Source: JAVBJV01 sp031546815 (lineage in GTDB: Bacteria > Pseudomonadota > Alphaproteobacteria > Acetobacterales > Acetobacteraceae). From it: DNA of 18,451 bases. Location of the stretch: the NCBI GenBank assembly GCA_031546815.1, contig JAVBJV010000020.1:1-18451 (forward strand). Direction: 5' to 3'. Of this stretch, positions 1-6,434 are shown piece by piece. The stretch's first letter is position 1. Every line of letters starts with the position of its first letter. Position numbers and translations under genes: made by a program. The notes below the pieces were generated by a model. That model did no database searches, was not told where the DNA came from, and was given only the letters and a program-made list of their open reading frames with translations.

Positions 1-692
1 GCACACAGGGCGGGCGACAGGTGTTCGCGGATGCCGGCATACATCTGTCGCGGCAATGTATAGGCACCAGGCGCGGTGACGAAAATGGCCACCATCAGTT
101 CGTCGAACGATGTCGCAAAGGCGAACAGCGCGCCCGCACCGATCCCGCGTGTGGTCAGCGGCAGCAGCACATGACGGAAGCGCTGCCACGGCCCGGCACC
201 GCACGATGCGGCAGTATCGAGCAGCATTGGGTCCACCATGCGCAGCGATGCCAGAACCGCGATGGTGACGAACGGAACCGCCAGCACCGTATGCGCGAGT
301 GTCAGCCCCAGCAGCGAATTGGCCAGCCCCAATGTGGCCAGGCCGAAATACAGCGCCAGCGCCGCCGTCACCGTCGGCACGGCAAGCGGCAAGGCACACA
401 GCGCCAGCACGATGCCACGCCCCCGGAAGCGCGCGCGCCACAGGCCAATGGCGGCAGGCACGCCCAGCAGCAGAGACAGCGTCGTTGCGCCAAGCCCCAC
501 CTTCACACTGTTCAGGAGCGCCTGCATCCAGCGTGGATCCTCGATCAGCACGCGCCACCAGCGCAGCGAGAAATCCTGCGTCGGCAAGGCCAGCGTTTCA
601 CCGGCACTCAGCCCGATGGGTATCACCGCCAGCAGCGGGGCGAGCAGGAAGATGAATGTCAGCGTGGTGGTGAGGGTGAGGATACGGCGCAT
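1..692 (-). CDS. PotC-like ABC transporter permease (partial, C-terminus off window)
   Basis: I translated this gene directly: ATG is the complement of 690-692 and the frame stays open to the window edge, giving about 230 residues that begin MRRILTLTTTLTFIFLLAPL. It is an inner-membrane subunit of a polyamine/amino-acid-type ABC importer (binding-protein-dependent transport inner-membrane family). The N-terminal TM helix is followed by further hydrophobic segments (for example LGATTLSLLLGVPAAIGLW). A clear EAA coupling loop near residues 157-177 (DTAASCGAGPWQRFRHVLLP) is the docking site for the ATPase. Downstream of it FDELMVAIFVT is typical of PotC-like proteins. The start lies 2 bp from the TGA of the upstream permease (695-697), so the two are translationally linked subunits of one heterodimeric pore. 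The substrate cannot be read from the sequence. The last 20-40 residues are missing only because the window ends. Confidence 0.9.
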   Translation of the reverse strand, partial: MRRILTLTTTLTFIFLLAPLLAVIPIGLSAGETLALPTQDFSLRWWRVLIEDPRWMQALLNSVKVGLGATTLSLLLGVPAAIGLWRARFRGRGIVLALCALPLAVPTVTAALALYFGLATLGLANSLLGLTLAHTVLAVPFVTIAVLASLRMVDPMLLDTAASCGAGPWQRFRHVLLPLTTRGIGAGALFAFATSFDELMVAIFVTAPGAYTLPRQMYAGIREHLSPALC

Positions 693-694
693 GT

Positions 695-1873
695 TCAACG
701 CCTCAAGCAGTGCAGGCTGCGATGCGCGAGCAATGCCACGCATGCCAGCAGCACCAGCAGGATGGTGGACAGCGCGGCGGCCATGCCCCAGTTCACCGTC
801 TGGTTGGTGAAGTATACGACGAACGAGCCGATCATCTGATCGCCCGCACCACCCAGCAGCACCGGCGTGACATAGTACCCCATCGCCACGGTGAACACGA
901 TGGCCGCCCCCGCCATCACCCCTGGCATCGACAGCGGCAGATAGACGCGGAGGAACGCCTGCCATCCACTGGCCCCCATGCTGCGGGCCGCGCGCATATG
1001 GATGGGGTCGATGCGCGACATCGTGGCTGACAGCGGCAACACGATGAACGGCAGCAATACGTGCGTCATCGCCAGCATTACGGCGAAGCGGGTGAACAGC
1101 AACTGCGCCGGTTCATCGACGATGCCCAACGCCAGCAGCGCCGCGTTGATCGGTCCGTCGCGTTGCAGCAGCACCAGCCAGGCGGCGCTGCGTACCAGCA
1201 CCGACGACCAGAACGGCACCATCACCAGCGCCCGCAGACAGCGCGCCTTGCCGGGGCTGAGTGCCGAGATGTGCCACGCCAGCGGATACCCCAGCAGCAG
1301 GCACAGCAGCGTGACGGTTGCCGCCATGCCAAGCGTGCGCAGCAGCAACGGGCGGAACACGGCGCTTTCGGGCGGGGCATTGCGGATCACGCCGTGCGGC
1401 GTCTGCACCAGGTCCACGCTGCGCAACAGCCAGGTGGCGGTGAACGGTGCAGCGCTGCGGCGCATGAACGCCCACAGATCTGCATCGTACCATTCCGGCG
1501 CAAGGGCGGCGAAACCGTCCGCATCGATGCTCGGCAGATCGGGCAGGGCGCGCACAGTGCGCAACAGCAGCGCGCGCATACCGGGCCGTTCTTCGTTCAG
1601 GCGACGGCTGAGCGCACCCAGAGTCTGGTTCTCCTGCGCCAGCGGCAGTTCAATATGCAGGGCGCGGAACACATCGACTGGTGGCACGCCACCGCCATCC
1701 CATTGCCGCAGCAACTGCGCGGTGCGGGGCAGGGCGGCGCTGAATTCCGGATTGGCGATCGCCCGCCACAGCACCATGCCCAGAGGCAGCACAAAACACA
1801 GCAACAGCACCACGGCGAGCGGCGCTGTCAGCAGGCGGGCCTGTGTCTGGTGGCGGATTACTGCTGTGCCCAT
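695..1873 (-). CDS. PotB-like ABC transporter permease with large periplasmic insertion
   Basis: This 392-residue protein is an inner-membrane permease subunit of a spermidine/putrescine-type ABC importer. One TM helix at about residues 15-36 is followed by about 140 mostly soluble residues before the remaining helices (from about 175: RTLGMAATVTLLCLLLGYPL). The EAA loop is near residues 296-315 (RAARSMGASGWQAFLRVYLP). Classical PotB proteins are about 280 residues; the longer form with a periplasmic domain after TM1 is a known subgroup in proteobacteria. The ATG start overlaps the end of the binding-protein gene by 16 bp, with the TAA of that gene at 1858-1860. The overlap explains the lack of a strong Shine-Dalgarno and suggests translational coupling. 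The partner permease follows 2 bp after the stop. The family call is firm; the transported solute is unknown. Confidence 0.9.
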   Translation of the reverse strand: MGTAVIRHQTQARLLTAPLAVVLLLCFVLPLGMVLWRAIANPEFSAALPRTAQLLRQWDGGGVPPVDVFRALHIELPLAQENQTLGALSRRLNEERPGMRALLLRTVRALPDLPSIDADGFAALAPEWYDADLWAFMRRSAAPFTATWLLRSVDLVQTPHGVIRNAPPESAVFRPLLLRTLGMAATVTLLCLLLGYPLAWHISALSPGKARCLRALVMVPFWSSVLVRSAAWLVLLQRDGPINAALLALGIVDEPAQLLFTRFAVMLAMTHVLLPFIVLPLSATMSRIDPIHMRAARSMGASGWQAFLRVYLPLSMPGVMAGAAIVFTVAMGYYVTPVLLGGAGDQMIGSFVVYFTNQTVNWGMAAALSTILLVLLACVALLAHRSLHCLRR

Positions 1874-2883
1874 ACGGCAAAACGGCGCTCCAGGTCTTCG
1901 CCTTTATCGACCCAGAATTCCGTATTCAGATGCAGCCCGCGCTGCATGTTGCTGCTGACGCTGTTGGGATGCGCCGCGCGCAATGCCGGGTCTTCCACGA
2001 ACGCCCGATTGGCCGGAGACACTGGCCACGCCGCCGACAGTGCTTTCAATGGCTCAAGCTGCGAGATCCACTGGATCATCCGCATGCCATTCGCCGCGTT
2101 TGACGATCCAGCAACCACAGCCCAGGAATCCACCGCCCAGACCAGCGTGTCCCAGTTCATCGCGTAGCGGCCGGGGTTCGACTGGTTCGCCTGCACCACG
2201 CGGCCAGTGTAGCCGAATGCGTAGGTTGCCTCACCACCGTTCACCAGCTGCATGGGCTGCGCGCCCGAACGCCAGAACACGATGTGGCTGCGCAGCTGGT
2301 CCAGCTTGCGAAAGGCGCGATCCTGCCCTTCCTGCGTCGCCAGTAAGGTATAGACATCGGCCGGGGCAACACCATCGGCCAGCAGCGCGATTTCGAGCGT
2401 CATCTTCGCGCCCCAGCGGAACGCGCGCTTGCCGGGAAAACGCTCAACATCCCAGATATCGGCATAGCTGCGCGGTGCTGCATTGGTGCGCGAGGTATCC
2501 CAGAACAGCGACACGCCCCACGCAACGGCACCCGCGCCGCAATCGCTGGTGGTATTCGGGGCGAACTGGCCGCGGTTCACCACTGACCAGTCGATGCGCA
2601 TGAACACACCGTCCTCGCACCCGCGCGCCAGTTCCGGCGCCTCCACCATCACCACATCCCACACCACGTCGCGCGTCTGCGACATTGTGTAGATGCGGGC
2701 GAGTTCGCCGTTATAGCTGTCGTCCACCACGGTCTGGCCGGTGGCGCGTCCGTATGGCTGGAACAGGGTGGTGCGGGCGGCGTCCTGAAACCCGCCGCCA
2801 AAGCCCACAACCGTCAGGTCGCGCGCTTCGGCGGGAATGGCAAACAGGCCACATGCTGTCAGCAGGGCTGCAAAATAACGCAT
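1858..2883 (-). CDS. PotD-like periplasmic solute-binding protein of ABC importer
   Basis: This 341-residue extracellular solute-binding protein is of the spermidine/putrescine (PotD/PotF) type. A Sec signal peptide spans residues 1 to about 20 (MRYFAALLTACGLFAIPAEA), with a likely cleavage after AEA. No lipobox is seen, so the protein should be a soluble periplasmic receptor. The mature part starts RDLTVVGFGGGFQDA, the usual first beta strand of this fold. Other family features are WDVVMVEAPELARGCEDG, an AWGVSLFWDTSRT segment, and FPGKRAFRWGAKMTLEIAL (residues about 150-170). The start is supported by AGGAAGG five bases upstream. It sits 12 bp after an NCS2 permease gene and overlaps the first ABC permease. 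The polyamine label describes the family, not the ligand; opines, amino acids or nitrogenous purine products remain possible. Confidence 0.88.
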   Translation of the reverse strand: MRYFAALLTACGLFAIPAEARDLTVVGFGGGFQDAARTTLFQPYGRATGQTVVDDSYNGELARIYTMSQTRDVVWDVVMVEAPELARGCEDGVFMRIDWSVVNRGQFAPNTTSDCGAGAVAWGVSLFWDTSRTNAAPRSYADIWDVERFPGKRAFRWGAKMTLEIALLADGVAPADVYTLLATQEGQDRAFRKLDQLRSHIVFWRSGAQPMQLVNGGEATYAFGYTGRVVQANQSNPGRYAMNWDTLVWAVDSWAVVAGSSNAANGMRMIQWISQLEPLKALSAAWPVSPANRAFVEDPALRAAHPNSVSSNMQRGLHLNTEFWVDKGEDLERRFAVWAQQ

Positions 2884-2895
2884 GTGGCCTTCCTA

Positions 2896-4182
2896 TCAGA
2901 TCAGGGCGAACTTGCACATCGAAGCGATGGCAATCACCCACACCGCCGGGCTGACATCGCCCCAACGCCCGGCAATCGTCTTGACCAGCGCAAAGGTGAT
3001 GAACCCCAGCCCGATCCCCGACGAGATCGAGAACGTCAGCGGCGTCCCCAGCGCGATGACGATGGCGGGCAGATAATCCGTCATGTCGTCCCAGGGCAGG
3101 TCCTTCAGCGCATGCGCCATCAGGCACGCCACGAACACCAGCGCAGGCGCACTTGCATAGCCGGGGATCGAGGTCGCCAGCGGTGCGAGGAACAGTGTCA
3201 GCGCGAACAGCCCCGCCACGGTCAGCGCGGTCAGCCCGGTGCGGCCACCAGCCTGCACACCCGCTGCGCTCTCCACATAGCTGGTGGTGGTGGATGTCCC
3301 CAGCACGGCCCCCAGCATCGCCCCGCCGCTGTCGGCCAGCAGCGCCTCGCGCAGGCGCGGCACGGTGCCGTCCGGGCGCATCAGCCCGGCGCGGTGCGTG
3401 GTGGCGATCAGCGTGCCGGCGTTATCCAGCACGTCGACCAGGAAGAACGTGAACACGATCCCCAATATGCCAAGCCCCAATGCCCCTGCGATGTCCATCT
3501 GCATGAAGGTCGGCGCGATCGAGGGCGGCATGGCGAAAATACCGTGGAACTGAGTCAGCCCGAACGGAATTCCCGCCAGCGCGGTGAGGATGATGCCGAT
3601 CACGATCGCCCCCGGCACCTTCCGCGCCGACAGCCCCGCGATCAGGATGAAACCCGCGCAGGCAAGGTAGGTGCTCGGCTTGTGCAGATCGCCCATGGTG
3701 ATGATGGTGGCGGGGTGCGCAACCGACAGCCCCATGTTCTCGAACCCCAGCAGGCCGAGGAACAGGCCGATCCCGGCGGCGATGCCCAGCTTCAGTGACA
3801 TGGGGATCGCGTTGATCAGCCATTCGCGCACCCGCAGCAGGCTGATGGCGAAGAACAGCAGGCCCGAGATGAATACCGCCCCCAGCGCCACCTGCCACGG
3901 CACGCCCATTCCCTTGACCACGGCGAACGCGAAATACGCGTTCAGCCCCATGCCCGGTGCCAGCGCCAGCGGGTAATTCGCCAGTAGCGCCATCGCCGTG
4001 GTGCCGATTATCGCGGCCAGACAGGTGGCGGTGAACGCGGCGCCGTGGTCGATCCCGGCGGCGGCCATGATGTTGGGATTGACGATGACGATGTAAACCA
4101 TCGTGAGAAAGGTGGTGAGGCCCGCAATCACTTCCGTGCGAACGGTGGTGCCGCGTTCAGCCAGCCCGAAAAAACGTTCCAT
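2896..4182 (-). CDS. NCS2-family purine permease (AzgA/guanine-hypoxanthine type)
   Basis: This 428-residue polytopic membrane protein is of the nucleobase:cation symporter-2 AzgA-like branch, which takes up adenine, guanine or hypoxanthine with protons. I chose the ATG at 4182 (MERFFGLAERGTTVRTEVIA) because it matches the conserved N-terminus of the family. The same frame runs open to 5274 across the divergent gene, but that extension has no homology-like content. Diagnostic segments are GLTTFLTMVYIVIVNPNIMA (21-40), APGMGLNAYFAFAVVKGMG (75-93), the helix beginning LVDVLDNAGTLI, and LGTSTTTSYVESAAGVQAGG, which forms the substrate-binding region. The protein ends shortly after a last TM helix at KFALI. 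It leads the operon: the binding-protein gene starts 12 bp after its stop. Transport direction and the precise base cannot be told from sequence. Confidence 0.93.
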   Translation of the reverse strand: MERFFGLAERGTTVRTEVIAGLTTFLTMVYIVIVNPNIMAAAGIDHGAAFTATCLAAIIGTTAMALLANYPLALAPGMGLNAYFAFAVVKGMGVPWQVALGAVFISGLLFFAISLLRVREWLINAIPMSLKLGIAAGIGLFLGLLGFENMGLSVAHPATIITMGDLHKPSTYLACAGFILIAGLSARKVPGAIVIGIILTALAGIPFGLTQFHGIFAMPPSIAPTFMQMDIAGALGLGILGIVFTFFLVDVLDNAGTLIATTHRAGLMRPDGTVPRLREALLADSGGAMLGAVLGTSTTTSYVESAAGVQAGGRTGLTALTVAGLFALTLFLAPLATSIPGYASAPALVFVACLMAHALKDLPWDDMTDYLPAIVIALGTPLTFSISSGIGLGFITFALVKTIAGRWGDVSPAVWVIAIASMCKFALI

Positions 4183-4272
4183 AAGAGAACCTGCCCGTGG
4201 ATTTGCGCGCAATCTACCCGGTTGTGCGATTCGCGTCGGGGGGTAATGCTGTAAAAAAGAGGGAAACGCCAC
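4183..4272. promoter_or_regulatory. Divergent intergenic promoter region (purine permease operon / RraA pair)
   Basis: Ninety bases separate the divergent start codons at 4182 (minus) and 4273 (plus), so both promoters must lie here or inside the coding ends. On the plus strand AGAGGG at 4258-4263 is a good ribosome-binding site nine bases before the RraA ATG. A TTGTGC at 4222-4227 is a weak -35 candidate, but I see no convincing -10 at the right distance. I see no purine-riboswitch-like fold; the space is also short for one. Any specific operator is unresolved. Confidence 0.45.
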
Positions 4273-4965
4273 ATGACCTATCCATTTACGGCTGCCGATC
4301 TGACCCGCCTGAAGGACTGGGACACGCCCACCATCTGCAACGGGCTGGAGCTGATTGTCCCCGACCGGCAGGCGATCGGCTTTACCACACGGTCGATGCA
4401 CGCTGCCGACCGCAAATTGCCGCCGATTGTGGGGCTGGCACGTGTGGCGATGATCCGCGCCAAGGAACCGCCGCGCGGCAAAACCGCCGACCGGCTGGAC
4501 TGGTACGATTACGTGGCAAAGGCCGACTTCCCGACCGTGGTGGCGATCCAGGATCTGGACGACCAGCCCGGCTGGGGTGCGTTCTGGGGCGAGGTGCACA
4601 GCACCGTCCATCAGGCGCTGGGGGCCGAGGGCTGCGTGACCAACGGATCTTTCCGCGACTGCGACATGCTGGCGCCGGGTTTTCAGATCATCGGTGGTGT
4701 GGTGGCGCCTTCGCACGCGCATGTGCATCTGGTGGAATTCGGCACGTCGGTGAACATCTTCGGTATGAACGTTGCGCACGACGACGTGATCCACGCGGAT
4801 TTCCACGGTGCAGTGGTGATCCCCGCCGACGCAGTGAAGAAACTGCCCGAGGCGATTGCCGCGGTATCGCGCAAGGAGAAGCTGATCCTCGACTGCGCGC
4901 GCGCCCCCGGCTTCACGGCGGCCAAACTGCGTGCGACCATCTCCGGCCTGCGCGACATACATTAA
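4273..4965 (+). CDS. RraA-family aldolase-like protein
   Basis: This 230-residue protein belongs to the RraA/dimethylmenaquinone-methyltransferase-like fold, whose catalytic members are class II 4-hydroxy-4-methyl-2-oxoglutarate (HMG) / 4-carboxy-4-hydroxy-2-oxoadipate aldolases needing Mg or Mn. The key region is residues 106-129, GEVHS followed by ALGAEGCVTNGSFRDCDML. It contains the R128-D129 pair that corresponds to the substrate- and metal-binding Arg-Asp of the aldolases, although the usual DG before it is NG here. The C-terminal DVIHADFHGAVVIP (171-184) is also typical. The N-terminus LKDWDTPTICNGLE matches the usual start region, and AGAGGG lies nine bases upstream. It is probably cotranscribed with the thioesterase 12 bp downstream. 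A catabolic aldolase or a related hydrolase/decarboxylase role is more likely than RNase E inhibition, but the substrate is unknown. Confidence 0.8.
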   Translation: MTYPFTAADLTRLKDWDTPTICNGLELIVPDRQAIGFTTRSMHAADRKLPPIVGLARVAMIRAKEPPRGKTADRLDWYDYVAKADFPTVVAIQDLDDQPGWGAFWGEVHSTVHQALGAEGCVTNGSFRDCDMLAPGFQIIGGVVAPSHAHVHLVEFGTSVNIFGMNVAHDDVIHADFHGAVVIPADAVKKLPEAIAAVSRKEKLILDCARAPGFTAAKLRATISGLRDIH

Positions 4966-4977
4966 AGGACTCGCCTG

Positions 4978-5439
4978 ATGAACGACGCGACTGCTCCGCT
5001 GCCCTTGTTGACGCATGTGAAGCCCGAATGGATTGACCACTATGGCCACATGAATGTCGCGTTCTATCTGAAGGCGTTCGACCTGGCGACGGACGAGCTG
5101 TGGCCCGCCCTGCATCTGGGGCCGAGCTTCATTGCGCAGCGTCTGGGCACGTTCGCAGCTGAAAGCTGGATCGCCTATCGCCGCGAGGTAAAGGAAGGCG
5201 ATCCGCTCTCCGCCACCAGCGAGGTGCTGGCATACGACAGCAAGCGCCTGCTGGTGCGCCACCACCTGTTCCACGCGGCCGAGGGCTGGAAAAGCGCGGA
5301 GTGCGAATTCCTGTTTCTGTGCGTGGACCTCGACCAGCGCCGGGTCTCGGCCTGGCCGCCCGAGGTAGAGGCGGCGTTCCAGGCAGCACTGAAGCCCGAC
5401 GCGCCCGCGCCACGGTTGATGTTAAAGCCGCCGCGTTAA
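4978..5439 (+). CDS. Hotdog-fold acyl-CoA thioesterase (4HBT-like, carnitine/betaine-type)
   Basis: This 153-residue cytosolic thioesterase is of the 4-hydroxybenzoyl-CoA thioesterase-like superfamily. The segment WIDHYGHMNVAFYLKAFD (residues about 18-35) is the diagnostic N-terminal motif, with the conserved Asp and the GHMN turn. It is followed by the usual long helix, and REVKEGDPLSATSEVL forms the central strands. This flavour of the motif resembles thioesterases found with L-carnitine and betainyl-CoA breakdown genes. That is a resemblance only, since no carnitine dehydrogenase or thiolase is in the window. AAGGAC lies seven bases before the ATG, 12 bp after the RraA stop, so the two form a probable operon. 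The pairing suggests a small pathway that cleaves a keto-acid and hydrolyses a CoA ester. The acyl group is unknown. Confidence 0.82.
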   Translation: MNDATAPLPLLTHVKPEWIDHYGHMNVAFYLKAFDLATDELWPALHLGPSFIAQRLGTFAAESWIAYRREVKEGDPLSATSEVLAYDSKRLLVRHHLFHAAEGWKSAECEFLFLCVDLDQRRVSAWPPEVEAAFQAALKPDAPAPRLMLKPPR

Positions 5440-5460
5440 CCCAATCTTCACACTTGCGTC

Positions 5461-5477
5461 TGATACTTCCTGTATCA
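5461..5477 (+). repeat. Inverted repeat abutting the DUF1217 start codon
   Basis: TGATAC (5461-5466) and GTATCA (5472-5477) are perfect reverse complements separated by TTCCT. The last base of the right arm is the A of the ATG. No ribosome-binding site is present between the hairpin and the start. The structure could be an operator or could affect initiation, but a 6-bp repeat may also be chance. Confidence 0.4.
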
Positions 5478-6235
5478 TGCTCGAAAGTCTTCCAAACACC
5501 GTTGGGTATCGTCTCGTCACACAGGACCGCGCAAAGTGGGAAACCCGCTTTGCCGACCGCAAGGACACGACGAAAGACATTACCGATTTCCGGACGCGCG
5601 CCGCCAAGGTGACGTCGGCGGAGGATATGCTGAAAGACTACAAGCTGATGAAGTTCACTCTGACCGCCTATGGGCTGGAAAGTGAACTCGGCAAGACAGC
5701 GGTGCTGCGTAAGCTGCTGACGGAAGACCCCGCCAGCGACAAGAGTTTCGCCAACCGCATGGTGGACCCGCGCTACAAACAGTTTGCGCAGGACATGGCG
5801 AAGTGGGATCCGCCGGCCATCCAGCAGCCTGACGTTCAGGCCAAGATGGAAAAGAACTACATCACCAATGCGTTCGAGGCTTCGGAAGGCGCCAACGGTC
5901 TGCGTGCCTCGCTGTATTTCAAGCGTAAGGCCGAGGGCGTGACATCGGTCGCCAACATCATCGGCGACAAGGTGATGATGGAAGTGATGCGTGGCGCGCT
6001 GAACCTGGGCGACAAGTTCAGCATGCTCGACTACGACCAGCAGAAACGCATCCTGACCAAGCGTGTGAACATCGAGGATTTTCAGGATCCGAAAAAGGTC
6101 GACCAGATGGCGCAGCGTTATCTGTTGGCGCACGGACAGTCCGAACCGACCTCGACCGTGGCGACCATCCTGTCGGGTGGCAATGGTGTGAACAGCATCA
6201 TCGGGCTGGGGATGACTCTGCGGCTCTCGGTCTAG
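5477..6235 (+). CDS. DUF1217 family protein (orphan, flagellum-associated family)
   Basis: This 252-residue protein matches the DUF1217 pattern. An N-terminal unit YRLVTQDRAKWETRFAD is followed by DITDFRTRAAKVTSAEDMLK, then KLMKFTLTAYGLESELGKT and FANRMVDPRYKQFAQDM. A C-terminal half ends with DPKKVDQMAQRYLLAHG. It has no signal peptide or TM helix. The family is common in alphaproteobacteria and is often encoded among flagellar genes, but its biochemical role is not established to my knowledge. No flagellar gene is nearby here, so it is an orphan copy. It lies 37 bp after the thioesterase. No Shine-Dalgarno is visible before the ATG, and a 6-bp hairpin ends exactly at the start codon. An in-frame stop at 5423-5425 rules out a much earlier start. 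The family call is good; function is unknown. Confidence 0.8.
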   Translation: MLESLPNTVGYRLVTQDRAKWETRFADRKDTTKDITDFRTRAAKVTSAEDMLKDYKLMKFTLTAYGLESELGKTAVLRKLLTEDPASDKSFANRMVDPRYKQFAQDMAKWDPPAIQQPDVQAKMEKNYITNAFEASEGANGLRASLYFKRKAEGVTSVANIIGDKVMMEVMRGALNLGDKFSMLDYDQQKRILTKRVNIEDFQDPKKVDQMAQRYLLAHGQSEPTSTVATILSGGNGVNSIIGLGMTLRLSV

Positions 6236-6434
6236 ACTGCATCGCTATTCAGCCCATACAGGCCTGCAAACCTACAAACCTGCGCTTCCGGTGCTCACGG
6301 ACAAGCGCCCGCTGTGCACCGGTTCTCGACAAACACCGTTTTCGGCTCAGTCTGAACTGAATATCGATACAGCCTAAACCCAAGTTGACGCCCCTCGTGG
6401 TTTGCTCTGTGATCGGGGCAAACAGGGGGCGGGC
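6236..6434 (+). promoter_or_regulatory. Intergenic region with sigma70-like promoter for the iron alcohol dehydrogenase
   Basis: This 199-base gap contains a promoter candidate for the downstream gene: TTGACG (6385-6390), a 17-base spacer, then TGTGAT (6408-6413). Transcription would begin near 6420, just before AGGGGG (about 6424-6429) and the ATG at 6435. A 7-bp hairpin with one G-T pair (TTTGCTC at 6401-6407 with GGGCAAA at 6416-6422) overlaps the -10 and could be an operator. Farther upstream are CCGGTGC/GCACCGG at 6288-6294 and 6316-6322 (21-base spacer) and TCAGT/ACTGA at 6347-6360. Neither has a T-tract, so neither is a clear terminator for the DUF1217 gene. Confidence 0.4.

Noticed and set aside
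1061..2167. Long plus-strand open frame antisense to the ABC permease and binding protein.
   Set aside because: It has low-complexity Gln/Arg/His composition and lies opposite genes with clear domain motifs.
4183..5274. Extension of the NCS2 permease frame by 364 residues to a start at 5274 (minus strand).
   Set aside because: The extension lies antisense to the RraA and thioesterase genes and has no family-like content; the conserved NCS2 N-terminus begins at 4182.
6288..6322. CCGGTGC/GCACCGG inverted repeat as a terminator of the DUF1217 gene.
   Set aside because: The spacer is 21 bases and no T-tract follows, so it does not look like an intrinsic terminator.
6402..6434. Earlier ATG for the iron alcohol dehydrogenase.
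   Set aside because: It lies inside the promoter spacer and lacks a ribosome-binding site; the ATG at 6435 has AGGGGG and starts at the conserved N-terminus.
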